Below, in pieces: positions 31,596-39,693 of a DNA stretch of 44,759 bases (position 1 is the first letter of the stretch; each line of letters opens with the position of its first letter). Made by a program: the position numbers and the translations under genes. Below the pieces are notes generated by a model that was not told the origin of the DNA, did not search any database, and saw only the letters and a program-made list of their open reading frames with translations. Origin of the DNA: an uncultured Ruminococcus sp. (GTDB taxonomy: Bacteria; Bacillota; Clostridia; Oscillospirales; Ruminococcaceae); assembly GCF_934476685.1 (NCBI RefSeq), contig NZ_CAKSNX010000012.1, forward strand, positions 1 through 44,759, given 5' to 3'.

Positions 31596-31865
31596 ATGAA
31601 AAAGATCACACTAGGTATCGACGGTATGGCTTGTCCAATGTGTGAAAGCCATATAAATGACGCTGTAAGACGTGAGTTCAACGTAAAAAAGGTAACATCG
31701 TCCCACTCAAAGGGCGAAACGATCATCATAAGCGATGACGATATCCCAAAGGAAAAGCTTGAAAAGATCATAGGCGACACAGGTTACAAGGTGCTTTCCG
31801 TAAACTCGGAGGAATACACCAAGGAGAAAAAGAAAGGTTTCCTTTCAGGTCTTTTCAGCAAATAA
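31596..31865 (+). CDS. HMA-domain metal-binding protein
   Basis: Small cytoplasmic protein (89 aa) with one heavy-metal-associated domain. GMACPMC places the metal-binding cysteines at 13 and 16 (MxCxxC), and the rest fits the beta-alpha-beta-beta-alpha-beta fold. A basic C-terminal extension (KEKKKGFLSGLFSK) is added. Such proteins act as copper chaperones or accompany metal transporters, but no transporter is adjacent here. Start ATG 31596 has AGGAGG eight bases upstream; the earlier in-frame region lies in the promoter and operator. Regulation by a metal-responsive repressor is suggested by the inverted repeat at +1. Confidence 0.85.
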   Translation: MKKITLGIDGMACPMCESHINDAVRREFNVKKVTSSHSKGETIIISDDDIPKEKLEKIIGDTGYKVLSVNSEEYTKEKKKGFLSGLFSK

Positions 31866-31875
31866 TAAATAAAAA

Positions 31876-31916
31876 GCAAAGAGGCTTCTGCACAATGGTA
31901 CAGAAACCTCTTTTGT
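31876..31916. terminator. terminator between the HMA and small membrane protein genes
   Basis: Stem AAAGAGGCTTCTG / CAGAAACCTCTTT with one mismatch, followed by TTTTG; it is placed between two convergent genes. Confidence 0.75.
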
Positions 31917-31920
31917 AATA

Positions 31921-32187
31921 TCAGCTGTTGCTGCTTTCATATGTATAATCATGAGTGACTATCGGTGCGCCGTATTCCTCCGTCAGAACATCTTCAAGAG
32001 TTGTGTTTATCATATAGGCACTGAAAGACGCAAGCAGGATAAAAAAAGCTATGATAAGGGCGATATCAAGGCGGAAACGCTTTTTCTTTTCTTTTCGGTT
32101 TTTGCCTTTCCTGCTCTTTGAGCCTTTTGCCTGCGTATTTTCCGCACGCTCTTTATTTTCAGTGATTTTTTCAATATTTTCAGTCAT
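31921..32187 (-). CDS. small basic single-pass membrane protein
   Basis: Family not recognised. About 88 residues: an acidic then strongly basic cytoplasmic part (SRKGKNRKEKKKRFR near 25-40), one membrane helix (about 42-60, ALIIAFFILLASFSAYMI) and a short acidic extracellular end. The layout recalls FtsL/DivIC-like proteins but lacks a coiled coil, so no function is assigned. Start ATG 32187 is preferred because AAAGGA lies upstream of it; the in-frame ATG at 32214 has no ribosome binding site. Promoter at 32226-32254. Confidence 0.65.
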   Translation of the reverse strand: MTENIEKITENKERAENTQAKGSKSRKGKNRKEKKKRFRLDIALIIAFFILLASFSAYMINTTLEDVLTEEYGAPIVTHDYTYESSNS

Positions 32188-32225
32188 TGACCATGACCAT
32201 TCCTTTCCGAACATAAATCATAATA

Positions 32226-32254
32226 ATTATACATTATAAGCTGAGCTTTTTCAA
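32226..32254 (-). promoter_or_regulatory. promoter of the small membrane protein
   Basis: On the minus strand: TTGAAA (32249-32254), 17-bp spacer, TATAAT (32226-32231). Confidence 0.7.
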
Positions 32255-32327
32255 GTGCTTTTTAAACTTATTTTCGGTTTTATTGAAAAAAGCACTGTTT
32301 TGTTCGCAGAATTTTATGATTTTACTA

Positions 32328-32356
32328 TTGCAATGGAGATCAAATTGTTGTATAAT
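32328..32356 (+). promoter_or_regulatory. promoter of asnB
   Basis: TTGCAA (32328-32333), 17-bp spacer, TATAAT (32351-32356). Confidence 0.8.
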
Positions 32357-32416
32357 TAAAAGGTATAAAATTTTTTAATGACAATTTTGATAATATTTTT
32401 GAAACGAGGTTACGAT

Positions 32417-34252
32417 ATGTGTGGATTTGTAGGTTTTACAAATAAAATCAACGACGCTTCCATCGTGCTGGGCAAAATGATGGACAGAATAAAGCACAGA
32501 GGTCCTGACTCCGACGGAAAATATGTCGATGAGCAGATCGCTATGGGCTTCCGCAGACTGTCGATCATTGACCTTTCCGATGTGGGAAGTCAGCCGATTT
32601 TCAATGAGGATAGATCTATGGTTCTCACTTTCAACGGTGAGATATATAACTACAAGGATCTGAGGGAAGAGCTTATTGCCGCAGGTCACAGCTTTTACAC
32701 TCAGACAGACTCCGAGGTGCTTATCCACGGCTATGAGCAGTGGGGCGAGGATATGCTCAACAAGCTGAGAGGAATGTTTGCGTTCATCATTTTCGACAAG
32801 AACAAGAACGAGATCTTCGGCGCAAGAGATTTCTTCGGCATCAAGCCGCTGTACTACGCTCAGATGGGTGAAACACTTATGTGGGGTTCTGAGATAAAGA
32901 GCTTTCTCGATCACCCTCACTTCAAGAAGGAGCTTAACACAGACGTGCTGGAAACATACCTTACTTTCCAGTATTCTCCGACAGCTGAAACATTCTTCAA
33001 GGGCGTTTACAAGCTTCCTGCCGCTCACTGCTTTACTTACAAGAACGGCAAGCTTGACGTAAGAAGATACTGGGAGATAAAGTTCAACGCAGATAACGGT
33101 CCTGAGCTTGAAGAATGGGTGAACAGGATATCCGATACGTTCAAGAACTCTGTGGAAGTACACAAGTTCGCTGACGTTGAAGTAGGCTCATTCCTTTCGA
33201 GCGGAGTTGATTCAAGCTATGTTGCCGCTGTGGCTGATGTTGACAAGACATTTACAGTAGGCTTCGGCGAGGACGAAAAGTACAACGAGATAGGCTACGC
33301 AAAGGAATTTTCAAAGTATATCCACAAGGATAATTTCTCAAAGGTCATTACACCCGAGGAATACTGGGATAACCTTTCAAAGATACAGTATCACATGGAC
33401 GAACCTCTTGCAGACCCTGCCGCTATCGCTCTGTTCTTCGTATGCCAGCTTGCCTCACAGCAGGTAAAGGCTGTTCTTTCGGGAGAGGGCGCAGACGAGA
33501 TCTTCGGCGGATACAACATCTACCACAATCCTGCCGATATGGCAAGCTATTTTAAGATACCACGTCCTATAAGAAAGGCTGTCGGCGCAGTTGCCGAACA
33601 TCTGCCGCACAAGCACGGCATAAACTACCTCATCAGAGGTTCAAAGGATCTGGACGAGAGATTTATCGGAAACGCTTATATCTTCTCCGAAAAGGAAAGA
33701 AAGCAGCTGCTTAAGATAAAGACAAACGCTCCTGACGCTATGCAGATAACAAAGCCTTTCTATGATAAGGTAAGAGATCAGGATCAGGTAACTCAGATGC
33801 AGTACATCGACCTCCACCTCTGGATGACGGGAGATATCCTGCTTAAAGCTGATAAGATGTCAATGGCTCACTCACTCGAACTGAGAGTACCTTTCCTTGA
33901 CAGGAAGGTAATGGAGCTTGCTGAAAAGATACCTGCAAAGCACAGAGTTACAGCGGACAGCACAAAGTACGCAATGAGAATCGCCGCTCTTAAAGCCTGC
34001 CCTCCGCAGACAGCAAACAAGAAAAAGCTTGGATTCCCTGTTCCGATAAGAGTATGGCTCAAAGAGGATAAATATTATAATATCGTCAAGGATAAGTTCA
34101 CTTCTCCTGAGGCTCAGCAGTATTTCAACACAGACGCTCTTGTTGCTCTGCTGGACGATCACAGAGCCGGAAAGTATGATTACTCCAGAAAGATATGGAC
34201 AGTTTTCTCTTTCCTCGTATGGTATGACGTATATTTTAAAAAGGAAGCATAA
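32417..34252 (+). CDS. asnB: glutamine-hydrolysing asparagine synthetase
   Basis: Converts aspartate to asparagine using glutamine and ATP. The mature protein begins with Cys2 (MCGFVGF), the amidotransferase nucleophile, followed by HRGPDSDG, RRLSIIDLS and FNGEIYN. The synthetase domain (about 225-600) has the ATP-binding PP-loop LSSGVDSSYVAA, LSGEGADEIFGGY and LRVPFLDRKVME. Length 611 aa is normal. The start is set by Cys2, which must follow the initiator Met; ACGAGGT is the ribosome binding site. Single-gene unit with a weak hairpin after it. The amino-acid ABC transporter begins 150 bp downstream. Confidence 0.94.
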   Translation: MCGFVGFTNKINDASIVLGKMMDRIKHRGPDSDGKYVDEQIAMGFRRLSIIDLSDVGSQPIFNEDRSMVLTFNGEIYNYKDLREELIAAGHSFYTQTDSEVLIHGYEQWGEDMLNKLRGMFAFIIFDKNKNEIFGARDFFGIKPLYYAQMGETLMWGSEIKSFLDHPHFKKELNTDVLETYLTFQYSPTAETFFKGVYKLPAAHCFTYKNGKLDVRRYWEIKFNADNGPELEEWVNRISDTFKNSVEVHKFADVEVGSFLSSGVDSSYVAAVADVDKTFTVGFGEDEKYNEIGYAKEFSKYIHKDNFSKVITPEEYWDNLSKIQYHMDEPLADPAAIALFFVCQLASQQVKAVLSGEGADEIFGGYNIYHNPADMASYFKIPRPIRKAVGAVAEHLPHKHGINYLIRGSKDLDERFIGNAYIFSEKERKQLLKIKTNAPDAMQITKPFYDKVRDQDQVTQMQYIDLHLWMTGDILLKADKMSMAHSLELRVPFLDRKVMELAEKIPAKHRVTADSTKYAMRIAALKACPPQTANKKKLGFPVPIRVWLKEDKYYNIVKDKFTSPEAQQYFNTDALVALLDDHRAGKYDYSRKIWTVFSFLVWYDVYFKKEA

Positions 34253-34265
34253 GACTTCTGCATTG

Positions 34266-34290
34266 TTCAGAAAGCCTTTACTTTTCTGAA
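34266..34290 (+). terminator. possible weak terminator after asnB
   Basis: Stem TTCAGAAA / TTTCTGAA (34266-34273 with 34283-34290) but followed by an AT-rich stretch rather than a clean T run. Confidence 0.35.
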
Positions 34291-34312
34291 ATATTAAATT
34301 TTATAGTAACTG

Positions 34313-34341
34313 TTGATTATTGATAAATACTATGATATAAT
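34313..34341 (+). promoter_or_regulatory. extended -10 promoter of the ABC transporter operon
   Basis: TTGATT (34313-34318), 17-bp spacer, TATAAT (34336-34341) preceded by TGA. A GAAAGGA ribosome binding site follows at 34382. Confidence 0.8.
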
Positions 34342-34399
34342 ATGTAGTAAAATGTAGATTTAAAGATTTTCAATGTTAAAATGAAAGGACGAAAATATT

Positions 34400-35173
34400 A
34401 TGAAGAAAATCATGTCAGGCATCGCTGCGTTCGCTATGGCGGCAGTTATGCTCACAAGCTGCGGCGTTCCCGCTAATACTGTTCACTCTGTTGACGACCT
34501 TAAGGGCAAGACCATTGGTGTTCAGCTCGGTACAACAGGCGACACTCTCGCAGGTGATATCGAGGACGCATCTGTTGAAAAGTACACAAAGGGTGCAGAC
34601 GCTATCCAGTCACTCAAGCAGGGCAAGATCGACGCTGTTATAATCGACTCAGAACCTGCTAAGGCTTTTGTTGAAAAGAATGACGATATCGAGATCCTTG
34701 ATGAGGCTTTCGCTGATGAGGAATACGCTATCGCAATGAAGCTGGACAACACAGATCTTCAGGCTGAGATCAACGGCGCACTTAAAGAACTCAAAGATGA
34801 CGGCACACTCGACAAGATAAAGAACAACTACGAGGGCGATACAAAGTTCGAGTACACATCTCCTGAAGATGTTGACAGAAGCAAGGGCAAGCTTGTAATG
34901 GCAACAAACGCTGAGTTCCCTCCTTATGAGAGCAAGGAGAACGACAAGATCGTAGGCTTTGACGTTGACATGATGAACGCTGTATGCGACAAGCTCGGAT
35001 ATGAACTCCAGATCGACGATATGGCTTTCGACTCTATCATCGCTGCTGTACAGTCAGGCAAGGCTGACGTTGGTGTTGCCGGCATGACTGCAACTGAGGA
35101 CAGAAAGAAGAACGTTCTCTTCTCAGATTCTTATGCCACAAGCCATCAGGTCATCATTGTAAGAAGTAAATAA
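34400..35173 (+). CDS. amino-acid-binding lipoprotein with circularly permuted SBP_bac_3 fold
   Basis: Substrate-binding lipoprotein of a polar amino-acid ABC importer. The signal peptide ends in lipobox LTSC (Cys21). The usual order of this family is lobe 1 (FPPYE, GFDVD, AGMT, DRKK, FSDxY) then lobe 2 (SVDDLKGKxxGVQLGTTG, DAVxxD, EEYxIA, LKxDGTxDKI). Here lobe 2 comes first: SVDDLKGKTIGVQLGTTGD at 30-48, DAVIID at 78-83, EEYAIA at 107-112, LKDDGTLDKI at 131-140. A linker (141-164) leads to lobe 1: KLVMATNAEFPPYE at 164-177, GFDVD at 186-190, AGMT at 227-230, EDRKK at 233-237. The protein stops at the hinge strand (VIIVRSK). Ligand residues (Arg235, the Thr/Gly loop at 44-47, Asp83) are kept, so it should bind an amino acid. 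Total 257 aa, close to a normal length. Confidence 0.85.
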   Translation: MKKIMSGIAAFAMAAVMLTSCGVPANTVHSVDDLKGKTIGVQLGTTGDTLAGDIEDASVEKYTKGADAIQSLKQGKIDAVIIDSEPAKAFVEKNDDIEILDEAFADEEYAIAMKLDNTDLQAEINGALKELKDDGTLDKIKNNYEGDTKFEYTSPEDVDRSKGKLVMATNAEFPPYESKENDKIVGFDVDMMNAVCDKLGYELQIDDMAFDSIIAAVQSGKADVGVAGMTATEDRKKNVLFSDSYATSHQVIIVRSK

Positions 35174-35265
35174 AAACCAAACGATTGATAATCGGCAGCT
35201 ATACCATACTGTTTCCGTCAGAATGCTGTCGGTTATCAATTTTAATTATGTTAGGAAGTGTTAAA

Positions 35266-35955
35266 TTGGGATTTGTGGACAGCTTTAAGCAGAACTTTTT
35301 AGACAGCGACCGCTGGCACTATCTTGTGGACGGTCTTGGCACTACTCTGCTGATAACTGCGCTTGCAGTTGTGCTTGGAATGGTGCTTGGCTTTCTCATT
35401 GCTATCGTCAGATCGACTCACGATAAAACAGGCAAGCTGAAATTTCTCAACGTGCTGTGCAGGATATACCTTACGGTCATAAGAGGAACGCCTGTTGTAG
35501 TACAGCTGCTTATAATCTACTTTGTTATTTTTGCAAGCGTACCGATAAGCAAGACCTTTGTTGCTGTCATAGCTTTCGGTATAAACTCCGGCGCATATGT
35601 TGCCGAGATAGTCAGATCGGGTATAATGTCTATCGACAACGGACAGTTTGAGGCAGGCAGAAGCCTTGGCTTCAACTATTCAAAAACCATGATCTATATT
35701 ATTCTTCCGCAGGCTTTCAAAAACATTCTCCCTGCGCTGGCAAATGAATGTATCGTCCTGCTGAAAGAAACATCAGTTGCGGGATATATCGCTATACAGG
35801 ATCTTACAAAGGGCGGAGATATCATACGTTCGCAGACTTTCTCTGCATTTATGCCGCTTATCTCCGTTGCAATAATCTACCTTGCAATGGTAATGATACT
35901 TACCCATCTTGTAGGAAAGCTTGAAAGGAGGCTGTCGCAAAGTGATAGACGTTAA
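35266..35955 (+). CDS. polar amino-acid ABC transporter permease
   Basis: Inner-membrane channel subunit of the His/Glu/Gln-type importer family. About five membrane helices (residues 18-40, 55-80, 85-105, 150-170, 190-215). The family block AGRSLGFNYSKTMIYIILPQA is the EAA loop that docks onto the ATPase. A TTG start at 35266 (229 aa) is preferred: AGGAAG lies seven bases upstream. The in-frame ATG at 35248 has no ribosome binding site. It follows the binding protein and overlaps the ATPase gene by 14 bp, so this is one operon. Confidence 0.88.
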   Translation: MGFVDSFKQNFLDSDRWHYLVDGLGTTLLITALAVVLGMVLGFLIAIVRSTHDKTGKLKFLNVLCRIYLTVIRGTPVVVQLLIIYFVIFASVPISKTFVAVIAFGINSGAYVAEIVRSGIMSIDNGQFEAGRSLGFNYSKTMIYIILPQAFKNILPALANECIVLLKETSVAGYIAIQDLTKGGDIIRSQTFSAFMPLISVAIIYLAMVMILTHLVGKLERRLSQSDRR

Positions 35956-36667
35956 GGGACTGACAAAATCCTTCGGCGAGGTCGAGGTACTCAAAGGTAT
36001 AGACGAACATATCGAAAAAGGCGAAAAGGTAGTTATCATCGGACCGTCGGGTTCTGGAAAATCCACCTTTCTGAGATGCCTTAACCTGCTGGAAACTCCA
36101 ACTGACGGCAGCATTTTCTTTGAGGGAATGGATATAACCAAATGCAGCGACCATGAGATAAATCATCTCAGACAGCGTATGGGAATGGTTTTTCAGCACT
36201 TCAACCTTTTCCCACACCTTACAATAAAGAACAACATAACCCTTGCCCCTGTAAAGCTTGGACTTATGACTAAGGAACAGGCTGACGCAAAGGCTATGGA
36301 GCTGCTTGAAAGAGTTGGACTCCCCGACAAAGCGGACGAATATCCGTCAAGACTTTCAGGCGGTCAGAAGCAGAGGATCGCCATTGCCAGAGCGCTGGCT
36401 ATGAACCCTGAGGTAATGCTCTTCGATGAACCGACTTCCGCCCTTGACCCTGAAATGGTAGGCGAAGTCCTTGAACTTATGAAACAGCTTGCAAACGACG
36501 GAATGACCATGGTAGTCGTTACGCACGAAATGGGTTTTGCAAGAGAGGTAGCTTCGAGAGTGCTGTTCATGGCGGACGGCTATGTAATGGAGCAGAACTC
36601 TCCTGATAAATTCTTTACAGAACCGAAAAATCCAAGACTGAAAGAATTCCTTTCAAAGGTGCTTTAA
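35942..36667 (+). CDS. polar amino-acid ABC transporter ATP-binding protein
   Basis: ATPase that powers import. Walker A GPSGSGKST (34-42), Q-loop MVFQHFNLFPH, signature LSGGQKQR, Walker B VMLFDEPTSALDP and the switch His in VVVTHEMGFA are all intact. Length 241 aa. Start GTG 35942 is chosen for the AAAGGAGG nine bases upstream; it overlaps the permease stop. The closest named relatives are GlnQ/ArtM-type subunits, but the amino acid carried is not determinable here. Confidence 0.93.
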   Translation: MIDVKGLTKSFGEVEVLKGIDEHIEKGEKVVIIGPSGSGKSTFLRCLNLLETPTDGSIFFEGMDITKCSDHEINHLRQRMGMVFQHFNLFPHLTIKNNITLAPVKLGLMTKEQADAKAMELLERVGLPDKADEYPSRLSGGQKQRIAIARALAMNPEVMLFDEPTSALDPEMVGEVLELMKQLANDGMTMVVVTHEMGFAREVASRVLFMADGYVMEQNSPDKFFTEPKNPRLKEFLSKVL

Positions 36668-36703
36668 CCACACTTCAATATACAGACATAAGGGGTAAAA
36701 TTT

Positions 36704-37141
36704 ATGGGCAATTACACAATAAAGATCGCAAAGGGACTTGAAAACAATTCCGATGCAAAGATCATAAGAGAGAATGTATTTATCCACGAGCAGGGCTTTG
36801 AAAATGAGTTTGATGATATCGACGCAGCCGCTGTACACTGCGTGGTATATGACGGCGGTTATCCTATCGCAGCTGGCAGACTTTATGAAAAAGACGGCGC
36901 TGCTTTTCTCGGCAGGATAGCTGTGCTGAAAGCTTACAGAGGAAAGTCCATAGGCAGCATAATAATCAGTGAGCTTGAAAAATATGCCGCTGAAAATGGA
37001 TTTGGTGAATGTATGCTCTCCGCACAATGCAGAGTAAAAGGCTTTTATGAAAAGCTTGGTTATACTGCATTCGGTGATGAATACAAGGACGAATACTGCC
37101 CGCACATAATGATGAAAAAGGCGCTTTCAAAGCCAGCCTGA
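36704..37141 (+). CDS. GNAT-family acetyltransferase
   Basis: Predicted acetyl-CoA-dependent N-acetyltransferase, ElaA/YjcF-like, 145 aa. The conserved core reads IRENVFIHEQGF at the N-terminus, then GRIAVLKAYRGKSIGSIII (acetyl-CoA pyrophosphate loop, here RGKSIG) and AQCRVKGFYEKLGY. It follows the ABC ATPase by 36 bp with AAGGGGT as ribosome binding site, and is probably the last gene of the operon, ending at a strong terminator. Substrate unknown. Confidence 0.85.
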   Translation: MGNYTIKIAKGLENNSDAKIIRENVFIHEQGFENEFDDIDAAAVHCVVYDGGYPIAAGRLYEKDGAAFLGRIAVLKAYRGKSIGSIIISELEKYAAENGFGECMLSAQCRVKGFYEKLGYTAFGDEYKDEYCPHIMMKKALSKPA

Positions 37142-37162
37142 CTTATATCAAAATAGAGTTTT

Positions 37163-37209
37163 TACCGCACATATGGCAGCTTTAACGGCTGCTGTATGTG
37201 CGGTTTTTG
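37163..37209 (+). terminator. terminator after the ABC/GNAT operon
   Basis: Long stem ACCGCACATA... / ...TATGTGCGGT (37164-37180 with 37188-37204, two wobble pairs) and a TTTTT tail. Confidence 0.88.
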
Positions 37210-37261
37210 TCTATTGTGCAAGCTATACAAATAATTGGATAGCTTTTCGTCGGATACTCCC

Positions 37262-37290
37262 TTGACTTTAGTTGGTTTATATTATATACT
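37262..37290 (+). promoter_or_regulatory. promoter of nrdDG
   Basis: TTGACT (37262-37267), 17-bp spacer, TATACT (37285-37290). The leader can form a hairpin with arms AAAGGGCAATA and TATTGCCTTT (37333-37343 with 37363-37372). No clear NrdR box is seen. Confidence 0.7.
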
Positions 37291-37401
37291 AAATTTAGAT
37301 GTTTTTATAAAAAACTATAAGACTGTTTCGGGAAAGGGCAATACCGTGCAATGATCGTGCGATATTGCCTTTACGCTGTGCTTAGAAAGGATTGTCAGAA
37401 T

Positions 37402-39687
37402 ATGATCGTAAAAATCAAAAAGAGAGACGGCAGAACGGTTACTTTCAATATAGAAAAGATAGCCAGTGCAATTTATAAGGCTGCCGAAGCTGTGGGCGGA
37501 AGTGATTATGAGACCGCTCTGGAGCTTTCGGGCAAGGTCGTTGATATGCTCATGGCGCAGAACGTTACCACACCTACTGTTGAGCAGATACAGGACTGCG
37601 TTGAAAAGGTGCTTATCGAAGAGGGTCATGCGGCTACTGCAAAGTCATATATCCTTTACCGCTCGGAAAGAACAAGGGCGAGAGAAATGGATACAAGGCT
37701 TATGAAGGTATACGAGGACCTTACCTTTAAATCCGCAAGCGACAGCGATCTGAAACGTGAAAATGCAAATATCGACGGCGACACAGCCATGGGTACTATG
37801 CTCAAATACGGCTCGGTGGGCGCAAAGGAATTTTACGAGATGTATGTTCTTGAACCAGAACACGCACAGGCACATGAAAACGGTGATATACATATCCACG
37901 ATATGGATTTTTATACCCTTACTACCACCTGTACACAGATCGACCTCACAAAGCTTTTCAAGGACGGATTTTCCACAGGTCACGGCTATCTCAGAACTCC
38001 TAACGATATAATCAGCTACGCTGCACTTGCCTGCATAGCTATACAGTCCAATCAGAACGATCAGCATGGCGGACAGTCTATACCTAAGTTTGATTTTGAT
38101 ATGGCTGAGGGCGTAAAGAAAACTTTCCGTCACAGATATCGTGACAATATCCGCAGAGGACTTGCACTGCTGGCAGACGTTCCTGAAAACCCCGATATTG
38201 CTAAGCGCTGTGCAGATTTCCTTGAAAAGAGAGGTTTTGTGCCTACGCTTTCAAATGACAACGGCTATCAGGATGAGGAAGCTTCCCTGCTCAGTTCATA
38301 CGCTGACGCAAAGGTAGTAAAGAAGATACAGAACTTTGCATACAAGACCTCCGTCAGAGAAACCGACAAGGCGACCTATCAGGCAATGGAGGCTTTTATA
38401 CATAACCTCAACACAATGAATTCAAGAGCGGGCGCACAGACGCCGTTCAGCTCCATAAACTACGGAACAGACACCTCTATCGAGGGCAGAATGGTCATAA
38501 AGAACATTCTCCTTGCGGAAGAGGCTGGTCTTGGCAATGGCGAAACACCTATTTTCCCTATACACATTTTCAAGGTCAAGGAGGGCGTGAACTTTAATCC
38601 GTCAGATCCGAACTACGATCTTTTCAAGCTTGCCTGCCGTGTTTCAGCAAAGCGTCTTTTCCCGAATTTCTCATTCATTGACGCACCTTACAATCTCCAG
38701 TATTACAAAGAGGGCGACCCTGATACTGAGATAGCGTATATGGGCTGCCGCACAAGAGTTATCGGCAATGCATACGACCCAACAAGAGAGATAGTTACAG
38801 GCAGAGGAAACCTCAGCTTTACCACTATAAATCTTCCAAGACTGGGAATAAAATCGCACTATGACATTGATGAATTTTACAGACAGCTTGATTCTATGAT
38901 CGACCTTTGCATCGCTCAGCTTATGCACAGATTTAAAATTCAGGCTGCCAAAAAGGTCAAGAACTATCCTTTCCTTATGGGACAGGGAGTATGGCTCGAC
39001 TCCGAAAAGCTGTCATATGATGACACAGTAGGCGAAGTGCTTAAACACGGAACTCTTTCTATCGGCTTTATCGGACTTGCTGAGTGCCTTAAGATACTTA
39101 CAGGCAAGCACCACGGCGAATCTGAGGAATCGAGAAAGCTTGGTCTTGAAATTATCTCCCATATGAGAAAGCGCATGGACGATGAAACCGAAAAAACAGG
39201 ACTTAACTGGTCGCTGCTCGCAACGCCTGCCGAGGGACTTTCTGGACGTTTCGTTAAAATGGACAGAGAGCGCTACGGAAATATTCCGGGAGTTACTGAC
39301 AGAGATTACTACACGAACTCATTCCACGTTCCTGTATATTATCCTATCAGTGCATTTGAAAAGCTCCAGATAGAAGCGCCTTATCATGCCCTCACCAACG
39401 CAGGTCATATAAGCTATGTTGAGCTTGACGGTGATCCGCTGAACAATCTTTCCGCCTTTGAAAAGGTAGTCAGATATATGAAGGAAGTCGGCATAGGCTA
39501 CGGCTCGATAAACCACCCTGTTGACAGAGATCCCGAATGCGGATACACAGGAATCATCGGTGACAGATGCCCGAAATGCGGCAGAACAGAGGCTGAACAC
39601 AAAGCTTCCGCCCACGAAAGGATACCGAGAATAAAGGTAGAAAGTGCTGCACAAAATAGCGAAAGCACCGAAAAGGCAGGAGAATAA
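37402..39687 (+). CDS. nrdD: anaerobic ribonucleoside-triphosphate reductase lacking the expected glycyl-radical loop
   Basis: Class III reductase making deoxyribonucleotides without oxygen. An N-terminal ATP-cone (about 1-90, KKRDGRTVTFNIEKIASAIY) is followed by the large catalytic barrel (NANIDGDTAMGTMLKYGS, NDQHGGQSIPKFDFDMA, GRGNLSFTTINLPRLGI, TDRDYYTNSFHVP), all well conserved. Zinc-type cysteines are at 713, 723 and 726 (ECGYTG, CPKCG). After HERIPRI (738-744) the family normally continues with the R-x-T-G-Y-L glycyl-radical loop and about 25 more residues. Here it continues KVESAAQNSESTEKAGE and stops. No reading frame past 39633 encodes the missing motif. Start ATG 37402 (761 aa) has AGAAAGGA upstream. 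The activase gene follows after 6 bp. Confidence 0.88.
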   Translation: MIVKIKKRDGRTVTFNIEKIASAIYKAAEAVGGSDYETALELSGKVVDMLMAQNVTTPTVEQIQDCVEKVLIEEGHAATAKSYILYRSERTRAREMDTRLMKVYEDLTFKSASDSDLKRENANIDGDTAMGTMLKYGSVGAKEFYEMYVLEPEHAQAHENGDIHIHDMDFYTLTTTCTQIDLTKLFKDGFSTGHGYLRTPNDIISYAALACIAIQSNQNDQHGGQSIPKFDFDMAEGVKKTFRHRYRDNIRRGLALLADVPENPDIAKRCADFLEKRGFVPTLSNDNGYQDEEASLLSSYADAKVVKKIQNFAYKTSVRETDKATYQAMEAFIHNLNTMNSRAGAQTPFSSINYGTDTSIEGRMVIKNILLAEEAGLGNGETPIFPIHIFKVKEGVNFNPSDPNYDLFKLACRVSAKRLFPNFSFIDAPYNLQYYKEGDPDTEIAYMGCRTRVIGNAYDPTREIVTGRGNLSFTTINLPRLGIKSHYDIDEFYRQLDSMIDLCIAQLMHRFKIQAAKKVKNYPFLMGQGVWLDSEKLSYDDTVGEVLKHGTLSIGFIGLAECLKILTGKHHGESEESRKLGLEIISHMRKRMDDETEKTGLNWSLLATPAEGLSGRFVKMDRERYGNIPGVTDRDYYTNSFHVPVYYPISAFEKLQIEAPYHALTNAGHISYVELDGDPLNNLSAFEKVVRYMKEVGIGYGSINHPVDRDPECGYTGIIGDRCPKCGRTEAEHKASAHERIPRIKVESAAQNSESTEKAGE

Positions 39688-39693
39688 CAGACC

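Noticed and set aside
34400..35173. Lobe order in the binding protein explained as two fused partial genes or a pseudogene
   Set aside because: The frame is continuous, only one copy of each lobe is present, ligand residues are kept and the ends fall at the hinge strand. Decay would not produce this. An assembly artefact cannot be fully excluded from sequence alone.
39538..39552. CGYTG in NrdD (residues 713-717) as the glycyl-radical site
   Set aside because: It is followed by CPKC and matches the zinc-binding segment that precedes the radical loop in this family. It is too far from the end and lacks the R-x-T-G-Y context, so it does not replace the missing site.
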